NCBI GenBank assembly: GCA_015178975.1
Contig: WHVD01000047.1
Location: forward strand, 186,001-250,000
Length of the DNA: 64,000 nt
Source: Hysterangium stoloniferum
Lineage: Eukaryota; Basidiomycota; Agaricomycetes; Hysterangiales; Hysterangiaceae
Reading direction: 5' to 3'
The translations under genes and the position numbers were made by a program. Below, piece after piece: positions 53,663 through 64,000 of the stretch (its first letter is position 1; each line of letters opens with the position of its first letter). Below the pieces are notes generated by a model that was not told the DNA's origin, did not search any database, and saw nothing but the letters and a program-made list of their open reading frames with translations.

Positions 53663-54638
53663 TATTCATCTACATTTATGGGGCTGTTTTTTTTCCCCAC
53701 CTCAGCTTTCCCCACTTCATTCATCTCCTCAGGGAGCTCCACTACCTCCATGGGCACCCCATCCTCATCTGAACCAGCATCCTCGGAACTCCCAACCTGT
53801 GGCTCTTCATAAATGTAGCCATCGAACTCTGCCAAGAACTTCCAAAACTCCGAGTGGAGCCCACAGAGTTCATTCACCACCACTACCTGCACCTTGTTGC
53901 TCTTCCAGAGCAACTCATTTTGGGCCTCTATGCCCTCGGCAATCCATCCCAAAACCTCATCCAATCCAGAAATCCCGTCTGACCCACTAATGACCCATGC
54001 CATGGACCCCATGGGCTGCTCGTGAATGAGCAAGCACCTCGCTTTGAGATGCACGCACTGGTAGCAGCCTGGTCCCCACCCAGACTTCCGATTGCATTCA
54101 GTGTTCTGGTCATTACAACTGGAACACCACGGGTCATTCTGTGTTGGTAGGTAGACTGGTGCCGCCTTCCTTGCCTTCTGTTGATTTGGTTAGTTCCCCG
54201 GAGCTCCCATGGACCCGAGACTTACTTTCTGGGGGCTCTCTGGCTCCCCCTTGGACTCAGACTCAACCTCTGTCACCTTGTGCTGGAAATGCCAAGTCAG
54301 TCAAAACAACAAGTTGTATCTATGGGACTTACTTTGCCTGCGGCAACTGTAGCCCTCTCTGCAGCTGCCTGGGCTATCTCCACAGCAACCCACACAGCCT
54401 CCTCCTCATCCTTCTTCCTTTTCTCCTCAGCTGCTTTCTCCACAGCCAGTGCTGCCTGGTACTCTCTATCCAATGCCTCCTCGACCTCCCTGGCTTCCTT
54501 TTCCGCCTCCTCTCGCTGTTGACATTGTTCCTCCCACTATGCCAAAATTTGGGCAGTGGTGAGAGGTGCCCGGTATTGGTTGCCCATGGAGGGCCTGGCG
54601 GTTGGCATTGGCCTTTGCAGTGTTGGTTTTGGACCCAT
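53663..54638 (-). pseudogene. Antisense zinc-cluster/coiled-coil gene of family E, best copy
   Basis: It runs against the element. From 54638: MGPKPTLQRPMPTARPS, APLTTAQILA, then a long Glu/Ala/Lys coiled coil (REEAEKEAREVEEALDRE, AAEKAAEEKRKKDEEEA). At 54000-54140 there is a zinc cluster C-X2-C-X6-C-X9-C-X2-C-X6-C (WCSSCND...CYQC...ARC), the Zn(II)2Cys6 consensus. Then a 100-residue helical part (LDEVLGWIAEGIEAQNELLW) and an acidic tail (SSEDAGSDEDGVPMEVVELPEE). GT...AG interruptions near 54290-54340 and 54195-54240 lie at the same places as in the copies at 23.5 and 60.4 kb. Part of a broken element. Role unknown; a DNA-binding or chromatin role is inferred. Confidence 0.72.
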
Positions 54639-54848
54639 TTATGTCGAAGATGGGGGTAATAAAGAAGAAGAAATTTCATTTTTTCAAAAATTTATATAGG
54701 CTCGTCGCGTCTGAACCTTACCTTCCAGATCACATGACTCTTTGACACATATGTGTAACTGACATGACTTTTGACACATGCGCGTAGCTGACAAGAACCT
54801 TATCAAGGTCTAAAGCCTCTTTGGGACTTCAGCATAAAGGGAGGGTAC

Positions 54849-56191
54849 TGTTACAACTGGAATTCCCACTGGACTCCAGGCACTAACTTATACGCACCCA
54901 CACCCTATACACACCAATTGTCAGTTTACTGGAATTCCTACCAGACTCCATACATCAGACTTGTCCACATTCGACTTCATTATGTCATGTATCAGTCACC
55001 GGAATTCCCACCGGACTCCGTCCCTGTCTATGTCTGACCTTGTCCCACGCATCAGTCACCAGACCCCACTTGGAAAACCCGTCATCCCTCTAACTGAGCC
55101 CCGTTCCTGTTTTAGTCAAATGACCTGTCACAATTTGGACTCCGCTCCCACTCCATTTCCCATTATGGTTCATGATTTGTCATGAGTTGGACTCCACTCT
55201 GTTCCGTCCCATTCCTAATACCAAATTTGGTGTTTACTTATCCTGTTTTATGTTTTGCTAGTTTCATTTCATTATTACTGGATTTGGCATGTTATTCATT
55301 CCACAGTCTATATAGTCTGGCAGATGTTGTACATACAATCCAGTCAGAAAATCAGCTTAGATTCTCCCCAGTAATCTAGTACATTTTCCACTCTAAACTC
55401 CTCTCTGAATTACACCACTCTTGCTAGTCAGAGCCCACAGGCTCCAACGCATCTATCTCTTAACCTCTGACTTATTTATCTCAACTCCCTGACCTCTCGA
55501 CCCACGACCTCCGACCTATGACCCCTCGACCCATGAACTCCACCCAGACTCCCCAGGTTTCCCATCCACCTGTTTGAAATTGGATAACACAATCTCGTGA
55601 GGGCGCAGCCTATAAGCTGAAGCCAAGTCCTACTGGCTTTCCCATGGGTTTCTCTGGAAACTGTTACGACCCATTCCCGGATGTTTCAATATCCGACTCC
55701 CAATCTCTGACTATGGAACATCATAGTTACCGTATCTTCCGCATCCTTCCCTTGTTCCGCATTTGGTAATTTGTCTGTTGACAAGTATTCACTCGTTTGT
55801 CTATTATATTCCCATTTCAGAATATTGTCTCCCCAATATGTCTTATTGTATTTCCATTTTAAGAATACTTCCATTTCCATCTTATTATGGTCTCAGTTTG
55901 TAGTACAATAACAAGAAGACTTATATTAGTTTCCACAAATTTGTACTTTACCTTAGATCTATATCGACTTAGTTTCTTATTCCTTCTTCCGTCTTTCTGT
56001 ACGCTCGATATTCGGAACTCTTCGGAACTCTGAATATCCATATCTTCCATTGTAAGTCTCACCACTGAAATTAAGGACTTTGAGCGTTTGCGTAGAGGTG
56101 CAGCACATAAGCTGAAGCCAACGTCCCGACCCTATCTGACAGTTCCCGACATGGCACTTAACAGAAACCTGCCATGTATGCACCCTTAACA
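54849..56191 (+). mobile_element. 3' LTR of family E, split by a solo LTR C
   Basis: TGTTACAACTGGAATTCCC...GTATGCACCCTTAACA, about 836 bp without the insert. A polypurine tract precedes it. It contains gcgcagcctataagctgaagccaagtcc near 55598 and TATATAG near 55311. The final part (56169-56191) follows the LTR C insertion. Confidence 0.88.
55662..56163 (+). mobile_element. Solo LTR C with target duplication GAAAC
   Basis: 502-bp LTR C, TGTTACGACCC...GGCACTTAACA, flanked by GAAAC at 55657-55661 and 56164-56168. It inserted into LTR E, so this family C event is younger than this family E copy. Confidence 0.93.
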
Positions 56192-56540
56192 ATTTAGGTC
56201 TTCCTAACTCTTAGTATTCTGAGCCTCTGATAATTACATGGATGCTGTGTTCATGTATCTGCTAAAGGCATTTAAACACATTTAAAGGCAATTAGATTAT
56301 CCAAATATCAAACAAGTTCACAAACCATTCTGATCAAGGTGACCATGTCTTTGGCAGGCTGGTGAGTTGATAATGGGCCTCTTATTGGGCTTTACAAGAG
56401 TAAAGTTGGATTATTTGGGCTTCAAGAAATGCGAGTGTTGTATTATCACAAGAATGGCTATGAAAATCTCAAATAGCCCTCTCAAACCAATCCATAAGAA
56501 CATCAGGGTCATTAACTGCTTTGATAAACCTCTTTATCAA
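56192..56540. repeat. Segmental duplication, copy 2 of 10579-10925
   Basis: Nearly identical to 10579-10925, and begins directly after the end of LTR E. It includes the frame MIMGLLLGFTRVKLDYLGFK, also present in the other copy, which I regard as unsupported. Confidence 0.85.
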
Positions 56541-57744
56541 AATGTATATAAGGAGGGCCAAGTTTCCAATAAAATCATCTTATCACACATATTTACTGCA
56601 CCAGCATTGAGCTTATCTCATCATCCTAAGGACAAATATAGCCTTAGTTTGATATACTTACTGCAAGCACCTACACTTGCAGATTCTGGAATTCTTTGTC
56701 ATCTCTCTTGAACTTAGCTAATCATCTAAGTTCTATCAGCTTCACAACAAATCTTAGGCTTATTAAATCCTTAATAAATCTAAGAAGACTCTTACTGAAC
56801 TCCCTGCCAACACTTGGATTATTCAAGGCCCATCCCTTAAGCTAGTGACTTAATCAAGTACACGCACACAATAAATTCAATACAGATTATTTTCTCTATT
56901 AATAAATTATTTAACACCTTGTTAAATATCTATTAATAACTACAAATAAGCATACAAGAATCCAAAGCTTTATATCAAGTCTCTGCTAAGTTACTGCACA
57001 TATACCTGTTCTCAAGGAATAGTTGTTTATTTGCTAAAAGAGTTACATATTGTTCTTTTGAACCATTCAATAATCAAAATAAGCATTGATTTGAGTTTTT
57101 AAGCTTAATAGTGCAGCTCATTATTCTTGTTGAAGCTCTCCAACACTATAGCATATATTGAGCTATCTGAGAGAAACCTCTAAATACATTACAAGGGGGA
57201 ATAGTGTGAGTGGAGGCTCCAATAATGAGATGATATGGGTTTCTTGGTAAAATGCAAGGTGCGGGGGTCCAAAATGACAGTCTTAACACAAAGCCCAAAA
57301 CTATCTACTTGAACTTGCTCATCACTACCTGTACCTCTTGCACCTTCCTATTCTTTTCTTGCAAACAATTCTTACTTAATTACATTTCATTGGGGTCCTT
57401 CCCTCTGAATTGATAAGCTCCCTTATGGTTGCTTACAACAATTATTCCTCTTTTTCTACTTATATTGTACTTTGATAGTCAATATTCTTCATATGTATAT
57501 CAAGCAGTCAGAATTTCTATGTACAACTCTACACACTTGTGCTCCTAACACTATACTTATTAGGTATAACGAGTATTGCAGAAGTAAGCGTGCATATGAA
57601 AAAGGTGAGACAAAATGTCTCAAAAAGATGCAATGCGTCGTATTGTTCAATCTCCTCTCAAATGTACTATTATATACGTGTAGTATAGCTAGGGAATCTC
57701 TCAGTGAACGTTTAACCGCTGAGATACTTAAACGTCTTTAATAC
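56541..57744. other. AT-rich sequence without supported genes
   Basis: Only short frames. 57472-57741 (89 codons, MIVNILHMYIKQSEFLC...) overlaps the end but has no recognised similarity. A few CTTAATAAAT-type repeats near 56765-56950. Nothing else seen. Confidence 0.35.
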
Positions 57745-58303
57745 TGGAATGTATTCAACCTCCGCCTCCCCAGTCATTATGAATGGAGAACCTGAATTTG
57801 AAGTTTTGGAGATTTTTGATTCCAAGATTGACAATTGCCATTGCACATGTAAACTGCTTTATCTGGTCAAATTGGCAGGCTATAAAAGTACTGATGAGGA
57901 AATTTCCTGGATATTGGCTACAGAACTTGGTCACACTATGTTAAGGAGTGCATGGAGCTTATCAGAGGGTTTCTGGAGAAACCTGTGGGAAGCTGGTAGG
58001 ACTTGGCTTCAGCTCATAGGCTGTCCCCTCATGAGATCATGTCATCCAATTTCAGATGGGCAGATGGGAATCCTGGGGAGTCTGGGAGTAGTTGGTGAGT
58101 TGAGGGGTTGGGCAGTGATGAGTCAGAGGTTGAGTAATAGATAGGTCAGAGCCTGTGGGCTCTGACGAGGTACGTAAATAGTGGTGTGTTTAAAAGAGGA
58201 GATTAGAGTGGAAAATGTACTGAGATTACTGGAGGAATCTAAGCTGATTTTCTGACTGGATTGTATGTACAACATCTGCCATACTATATAGGCTGTGGAA
58301 TGT
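57745..58303 (+). mobile_element. Family E chromodomain fragment joined to an inverted LTR E piece
   Basis: 57749-57950 encodes a second family E chromodomain (GEPEFEVLEIFDSKID, YLVKLAGYKSTDEEISW). From about 57970 to 58303 the sequence is LTR E in minus orientation (ttggcttcagctcataggctg ... atactatataggctgtgg), without its outer tip. It meets a plus-oriented LTR E head-to-head at 58304. Broken fossil. Confidence 0.75.
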
Positions 58304-59686
58304 TGTTACGACCGGAATTCCTGCCAGACTCCGGGCACTAACTTATATGCACCCACACCCTATATGCACCAATTGTCAGTTTACCAGAATTCCTACTGGA
58401 CTCCGTATGTCAGACTTGTCTACGTTCGACTTCGTTACATTGTGTATGGAGGATAACCCAAAACTTTAAAAATTATTTATCCACTAAAGTATATATATTT
58501 ATATTGTTTGTTGTAAAATTAATATTTAATCAAGTTCAGTTGATTAGGTATCACTCTGAAGAATGCAAAAACATTAATATTTATCCTATATCTGACAAAA
58601 TTTAGTCAAACAATCATCTGTAGATTATTCTTTGGAATAAATTGCACAATGGGGATTGGTACCCCAGATAGTTCTGGTTAACTCTCTAAACCAACTAAAT
58701 TTAAATTATATGAAATATATTTGAAAGTTTGCTTGTATACAAGGGAATACATCATAACCCAAAGATTAAGTCATAACCCAAATAATCTTGTTTAACCCAA
58801 ATGATCTAGGTTAACCCAAATAATCTTGTGTAACTATGTCATTTGTGTGTATTTTAAAAAGGCATGCATATTTTAAAGATGAAATTTCAGGTAATTAAAT
58901 ATAAACTCATAGAATAAGTTGTCATGGCCAGAAGGAATAGACTCACTTGGAAAATATGAGGATTATTCAGTAAAATTTTGTATATTCAATAAAGTGTGAC
59001 CATCCTCCTATCAGTCATTGAATACCCACTGGACTCCATCCCTGTCTATGTCCGACCTCGTCCCATGCATCAGTCACTGGACCCCGCTTGGAAAACCCTT
59101 CATGCCTCTAACAGAGCCCCGTTCCCATTTTAGTCAAATGACCTGTCATGATTTGGACTCCACTCCTGCTCCATTTCCCATTATGGTTTATGATTTGTCA
59201 TGATTCAGACTCCACTCCATTCCGTCCCATTCCTAACACCAAATTTGGTGTTTACTATTCTTGTTTTACGTTTTGCTAGTTTCATTTCATCATTACTGGA
59301 TTTGGTATGTCATTCATTCCACGGTCTATATAGTCTGGCAGATGTTGTACATACAATCCAGTCAGAAAATCGGCTTAGATTTCCCCCCAGTAATCTAATA
59401 CATTTTCTGCTCTAAACTCCTACTTGAATTACACCCACTCACGCTAGTGGGTCCGACGCATCTACATATCTCTCTTATTTATCTTGACTCCCGACCTCTC
59501 AACCCACGACCTCTGACCTATGACCCCTCGACCCACAAACCCTGCCTGGACTCCCCGGGATTCCTGTCCCACCTGTCAGAAATTGGACAACACGATCTCA
59601 TGAGGGCGCAGCCTATAAGCTGAAGCCAAGTCCTACTGGATATTCTGCGGGTTTCTCTGGAAACCTGCCGTGTATGTACCCTAACA
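58304..59686 (+). mobile_element. LTR of family E, carrying a DNA insertion
   Basis: TGTTACGACCGGAATTCC...GTATGTACCCTAACA. Without the 562-bp insert it is about 820 bp, like 54849-56191. It contains gcgcagcctataagctgaagcc near 59605. Confidence 0.88.
58447..59008. mobile_element. MITE-like 562-bp insertion with TA duplication
   Basis: The interrupted LTR text (gtgTA/TAtcagtc) can be compared with the uninterrupted LTR at 54985, giving a clean TA target duplication. Ends tGGAGGATAACCCAAAACTTT and, from the other side, GGAGGATGGTCACACTTT form imperfect inverted repeats. Internally aacccaaatxatct is repeated about four times (58755-58830). No coding. Probably mariner/pogo-type non-autonomous. 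Confidence 0.7.
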
Positions 59687-59701
59687 AATGTATATCATAC
59701 C

Positions 59702-60201
59702 AAATCCAGTAATAATGAAATCCAAACTAGTAAACATGAAATGAGATAAGTAAGCACCAAATTTGGTATTAGGAATGGAACGGAATGGAGTGGAGTGGAG
59801 TCCAAATCATGACAGGTTGTTCGACCATAACAGGAATGGGGTGGGAGCAGATTCTGAAATGTGACAGGTCATTTGACCATAATGGGAATGGGGTGGGAGC
59901 AGAGTCCAAATCAGGTCCTTTGACCATAATGGGAATGGGGCTCAGTTAAAGAGCTGATGGATATTCCAAGTGGAGTCTGGTGACTGATGCGTGGGACAGG
60001 GTTGGGGATAGATAGGGAAGATGTGCATGGGGTCTGGGCAGGTATTCCAGTGACTGGTACATGAGATAATGAAGGTCAGGCATGGACAGGTCTGATGTCT
60101 GGGTTCTGGTGGGTATTCCAGTAAACTGATAACTGGTGCATGTAGGGTGTGGGTGCATATAGGGTAGTGCCTGGAGTCCAGCAGGTTTTCCGGTCATAAC
60201 A
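59702..60201 (-). mobile_element. 3' LTR of a minus-strand family E element, partial
   Basis: LTR E in minus orientation, ending cggtcataaca at 60201, followed by a polypurine tract on the minus strand (gtaccctccctttatgc). About 330 bp at the outer end are missing. It contains a local triplication of catgacaggt...gaccataatgggaatggggtgggagcag (59810-59940). Confidence 0.82.
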
Positions 60202-60405
60202 GTACCCTCCCTTTATGCCGAAGTCCCAAAGAGGCTCTAGAACTTCATAAAGTTTGTCAGTTACACACATGTGTCAGAGAGTCATGTCAGTTACACATAT
60301 GTGTCAAAGAGTCATGTGATCTGGAAGGTAAGGTTCAGATGTGATGAGCCTATATAAAAGATTGAAAAAATAAAAATTTCTTCTTCTTTATTACCCCCAT
60401 CATCA

Positions 60406-60933
60406 ATGGGTCCAAAGCCAATACCTCGCAGAGTGATGCCAACTGCCAGGTCCTCCACAGGCTTGCCATATTGGGCTCCACTCACCACTGCCCAAATCTT
60501 GGCACAGTGGGATGAGCAGCATCGACAAAGGGAGGAGGCTGAGAAAAAGGCCAAAGAGGCTGAGGAGGATTTGGACAGGGATTATCAGGTGGCACTGGTC
60601 ATGGGGAAGGAGGCTTAGGAGCAGAGGAAGAAGGAGGAGGAGGAGGCTGTGCAGGTTGTTGCAGAAGAAGCCAAAGCAGCTGCAGAGAAGGCCATGGTTG
60701 CTGCAGGAAAGGTAAGTCTCAGTGATCCACACAGTCAAATCTACTGACTCTGCCCTTTTTAGCACAAAGTGGCAGAGGTAGAGTCAGAATCCAAGGGGGA
60801 GCCAGAGAGCCCCCAAAAGGTAAGTCTCAGGTCTGTGGGGTATTACAGGGACTAACTACATCAACAGAAGGCAAGGAAAGTGGCTCCAGTCTGTTTGCAG
60901 GTGAAAAATGATCCGCGGTGCTCTGGTTGTAAC
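60406..60933 (+). pseudogene. Antisense zinc-cluster gene of family E, interrupted
   Basis: It runs opposite to the minus-strand family E element. MGPKPIPRRVMPTARSSTG, APLTTAQILAQWDEQ, then a coiled coil (QREEAEKKAKEAEEDL, EEAKAAAEKAMVAA), GT...AG interruptions near 60712-60762 and 60821-60868, and KNDPRCSGC, the start of the zinc cluster. Exactly there the family A element inserts (60934), so the remainder of the cluster is missing from this copy. It matches the copy at 53663-54638 closely. Confidence 0.7.
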
Positions 60934-61675
60934 TGTTACGACTGTGTCACAACCCGACGGTCCCCAAGGTTATCACCACTTATCGACAATTCAAGTCATC
61001 GTTCAAGTTCTTACATCGGAAGCCGTCGGTTTCCCGATGCTGACATATGCCTTCATGGTGATCAAACTCCGTTTACGCCCCCATCAAAATATACCTGTAT
61101 TACCTGGCCAAACTCTGATATGTCCCTTTTTATTATGATGATCTGTTCTACTCTATGTTCCACATATGTCTATATATACTTGTAACTCTTGGACTATTTC
61201 CTTTTCTTGTAATCCCACTCTCGGTTAATTCACGGCCTCTGAACTAATCAAACCTTCCTGTTCCTAGTCAAGCTTATTTGTCAATACCATTTTCCACTCT
61301 TCTCCTAGTTAGTATTTTCTAGACACCGAATACTTGTATATGAACCCATTGTAGTTGTAGTTACTAGGCAATCAGAATATCGACTCAGAATACCCTCTTA
61401 CACCTCTAGAAGTCTCATACTAAGTATTCCACTATCCACCTTCGCATGCGCTCGCCCACTCTTGGACTCCAACCCCTTGGCCTGACACTCAACTTATCCT
61501 TCGGTTCTGATTGGTAGTTTTGTTGAGAGGTATTCATTAGGACTAGTCTTTGCCCATCCGAAATTTAAGGACACCTGATGGATAATTGCAAGGGTGCAGC
61601 AAATAAGCCAAAGCCAAGTCCTTCCAATCGGTCCCCATCGGCCTACCGACATTAGTCAGTTTTCAGTTCTTAACA
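60934..61675 (+). mobile_element. 5' LTR of the family A element
   Basis: 742 bp, TGTTACGACTGTG...TTCTTAACA. It has TATATGAA near 61338 and the AATCAGAATAT box (61370-61380). The shared box gggtgcagcaaataagcc is near 61592. Confidence 0.92.
61337..61380 (+). promoter_or_regulatory. Inferred LTR A core promoter and RNA start
   Basis: TATATGAA is about 33 bp before AATCAGAATAT (61370-61380), an 11-mer exactly complementary to ATATTCTGATT at 61678-61688. By the Tf1 rule the RNA should begin at about 61370. Confidence 0.62.
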
Positions 61676-61677
61676 GT

Positions 61678-61688
61678 ATATTCTGATT
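61678..61688 (+). promoter_or_regulatory. Self-priming site of family A
   Basis: ATATTCTGATT, two bases (GT) after the LTR end. Reverse complement of 61370-61380. No tRNA-type primer site is visible. Confidence 0.7.
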
Positions 61689-61710
61689 TCACACTCACAC
61701 TTTCCGTTAA

Positions 61711-63003
61711 TCATGCCTCCAAGAAAAAGCCAAGTGGCAAAGCAGAATCTTCCACTCTCAAGTCTCCTTTCCTGTATACAGCCCGAGCTACTCTGAGAAC
61801 CCCGCAACCAGGAACCTCTGAAGAATCCCGCTTTGTGGAAATTACCGGCGATGCTGAAGGAGTCACTGAAACAACTGAACCCGAAGCACCCGAAGGGGAT
61901 AATAATCAATCAGCTCCAGAACCCGAACCCAAGGATGGTGACCAACCCATACCTCAGGCCAGTGGTTCTAAGAAGTCTGCAAAACAAAAACCGGTTCTTG
62001 ATCCCGACGAGACATGGGAATTGTTCTCAGGTACCCTAGGATCCCTTAACAAATTCCTTAAAAGCAATACCAAGGAAAAAGAACCTGGGCAAACCTGAGT
62101 CAACAAACCTGAACTGTTTACCGGTTCAAACCCGAAGAAATTGCTGACATTTCTTATGCAATGTCGATTCAACTTTCGGGACCAACCGGCTGTGTTTGCA
62201 ACGGATGACCGAAAGGTAAATTTTGCACTCTCATACCTTAAGGATTCCGCAGCAGCCTGGTTTGAACCTGCATTCTCCGGCCTCAGCTCCAAAGATCCCG
62301 ATTGGCTTCACGATTGGGATGCCTTTGTTGAGGAACTCGAAACAAACTTTGGTCCCTACAACCAAACTGGTGATGCCAAGACCGTGCTTTCTAATCTCAA
62401 AATGAAAGACACCCAGCGCATCACCGATTACATTGTCCAGTTCAACAACCTTGCCACGCATTGCAACTGGGGCAATTCAGCCCTCTGTTACCAGTTTTAC
62501 TCTGGCCTCCCGTCTCACCTCAAATATGAAGTTTCCAAAGGAGAGACTGGCAAACTGAAGACTCTCCCCCTCATGCATCTAAAGGCCCAAAATGCAGATG
62601 CCCGATACTGGGAATGATGTTCAGAAATTAGTTGCGAAAACCCATCGGACAAAAAATCATTGGACAATAAGAATGCCAACAAGTCTGGTAATCAAAACAC
62701 CAACAATAGTAGCAACTCAAACTCCGATAAGAAGTCCGAAAACAAGGGTTCTAATGACAAAAAAGGCAAGGGCAAACAGTCGAATAAGTCTCAAGATAAA
62801 GACAAACCTGACTTAACTGGCAAACTCGGCTCCAACAGCAAGCTTCTACCACAGCAATGCCAAATGGACAACAACCTTTGCTTGTTGTGCACAGATCCTA
62901 AACACTGAGTTGCCACATGCCCAAAGGCCACAAAAGCCTGATTGGTCAATATGGCCACGACCTCACAACTGGCTGAGCTGGCTGCCAATTCAAAAAAAGA
63001 TTA
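61711..63003 (+). pseudogene. Family A gag
   Basis: Starts MPPRKSQVAKQ, 36 bases after the LTR. An acidic Glu/Pro/Thr N-terminus (TEPEAPEGDNNQ), the capsid core (62141-62617: FLMQCRFNFRDQPAVF, AAAWFEPAFSG, YNQTGDAKTVLSNLKM, YQFYSGLPSHLKYE), an Asn/Ser/Lys linker (62660-62810) and remains of a zinc knuckle around CLLCTDPKH near 62890. Close to family C gag. Broken. Confidence 0.83.
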
Positions 63004-63129
63004 AGCAACTCTCTGGATTCCATGTGGTTGGAGAGTTGCATTGAATCTCCCCACACACCAGAAAATTGTCATCTTAACACATCCACCCTGTATGATCCTA
63101 ATTCCTTGTTCATAAATCTTACTTCGGAA

Positions 63130-64000
63130 CCCCTCGGGAGTCTCACTTTTTGAGCTCTCATAGATTCAGGTTCAACCCATTGTTTTATAGATACGAGTTT
63201 TTCCCAAAAAAATCAGTTAAAAACCTATGCAATAGATCTGATTCTGCTCCGGCTCTTCGATGGTACTTCAAACTCCATAATACCACAAGCCTACGAACTC
63301 TGACTTCGGTTCCCATGTGGAACTTTTCAGACAGTTACATTTTTTGTAACACAGTTGGACCCGAGCTGCTCCATGGTTCTAGGACATAACTGGCTCACCC
63401 ACTACAATCCGTTGATTGATTGGGTATTGGACAGTATCCATTTCCAAACCCTGTCGGCACCCGATACGACTGGTCCATTTCCACCTGTTTCAGTAAATAT
63501 GGCCTCTACGGCACCTCCAGCCCCCATGGCAAATCCGAGCTCTCCACTGCCCATCTCTCTAATAAACGCCACAGCTTTTATGAGAGCCATCAAGTTGGAT
63601 GGCTCCCGAGCATTTACAGTCAATCTTAAAGTTGATGAAGTCACCGGTCACTTTGCATCCCCAGTGACTGAACCGATCGCAGATTTGGAAGGTTTCCAGA
63701 AAAATACCATGAATTTGCAGATGTCTTCAGTAAACAAAAAGTTGATTGACTTGCCCCTCACAGGCCTTATGATTTGAAAATTGATATTGAAGAAGGTTCA
63801 CATCCACCCCTAGGCCCAGTTTATCCTCTCTCGCAGTCCAAATTATCGGCTATCCGAGATTTCTTGGATGAACATTTGGCTATAGGTTTTATCTGACCCT
63901 CAAAGTCTCCTTATGGAGCCCCTGTCCTATTCGTTTGGAAAAAAGACAGTTCCCTTTGGCTTTGCATTGACTTTCAAGGACTAAATGCAATCACTCGAAA
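63130..64000 (+). pseudogene. Family A protease and start of reverse transcriptase
   Basis: Protease start IDSGSTHCF-like text near 63160 and MVLGHNWLTHYNPLIDW (63367-63420), then a Pro/Ala/Ser linker, [11 protein letters not shown]-like text, PLGPVYPLSQSKL and [11 protein letters not shown] near 63920, the first RT block. Continues past the window end. Fossil. Confidence 0.8.

Larger units (their letters stand above)
52040..56191 (+). mobile_element. Family E chromovirus, 3' half
   Basis: Plus-strand order: end of integrase (52140-52790), chromodomain (52790-52970), an inserted LTR D fragment (53033-53393), antisense zinc-cluster gene (53663-54638), polypurine tract (aaagggagggtac at 54836-54848), 3' LTR E (54849-56191) split by a solo LTR C. 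The 5' half is absent. The junction at 52026 is with duplicated flanking DNA. Broken. Confidence 0.82.
60934..64000 (+). mobile_element. Family A Ty3/gypsy element, 5' part, runs off the window
   Basis: 5' LTR (60934-61675), self-priming site (61678-61688), gag (61711-63003), protease (about 63130-63777) and the start of reverse transcriptase (63778-64000). It inserted into the antisense gene of a family E element (left flank GTAAC at 60929-60933). The reading frames are broken in a few places. Similar in layout and sequence to family C (4700-8047). Confidence 0.88.

Overview
This window is repeat-rich, gene-poor, AT-leaning fungal DNA, most likely from an Agaricomycete (mushroom-forming basidiomycete). 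The support is: several Tf1/sushi-like Ty3/gypsy retrotransposons with chromodomains, a hAT transposase carrying sequence typical of fungal copies, a decayed transposase with the PDTTNAEEAMH motif that I associate with Agaricomycete repeats, short GT...AG introns, and two degraded host genes (an App1-type phosphatidate phosphatase and a PEX7-type WD40 protein). There are no operons or ribosome-binding sites. No intact single-copy host gene is visible.

Layout. 1-8 kb: nested LTR fragments of families A, B, C and D and of an older gypsy family, plus the 5' half of a family C element on the minus strand (gag 6219-7448). 8.5-11.5 kb: family D solo LTR and a duplicated non-coding segment. 11.5-15.1 kb: a 3.6-kb unit with 270-bp inverted ends, 40-bp perfect palindromes and a 5-bp target duplication, holding a copia remnant and many internal repeats. 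15.1-18.1 kb: decayed transposase and a minisatellite. 18.1-21.2 kb: a hAT transposon invaded by a solo LTR. 22.6-24.5 kb: 3' end of a minus-strand family A element. 24.5-32 kb: a long family B chromovirus on the minus strand, interrupted by a solo LTR A. 32-34.2 kb: a four-level nest. 34.2-48.5 kb: a mosaic of inverted and direct duplications with App1 and PEX7 pseudogenes, palindromic minisatellites, MITEs and a DIRS-like fragment. 49.1-51.1 kb: a complete-looking 2-kb miniature LTR element with identical LTRs. 51.2-60.9 kb: family E chromovirus pieces. 60.9-64 kb: the 5' part of a family A element running off the window.

Two patterns tie the retrotransposons together. (1) Families A, B and C each start their internal region with GT followed by an 11-nt stretch that is the reverse complement of an 11-nt box in their own LTR, and that box lies about 32-33 bp after a TATA-like sequence. 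This is the signature of Tf1-type self-priming. (2) Families A, B, C and E each carry, between the pol/chromodomain end and the 3' polypurine tract, an oppositely oriented gene with a Glu/Lys-rich coiled coil. In A and E it also has a complete Zn(II)2Cys6 cluster pattern and matching GT...AG introns. This antisense zinc-cluster gene is the best candidate here for an under-described system.
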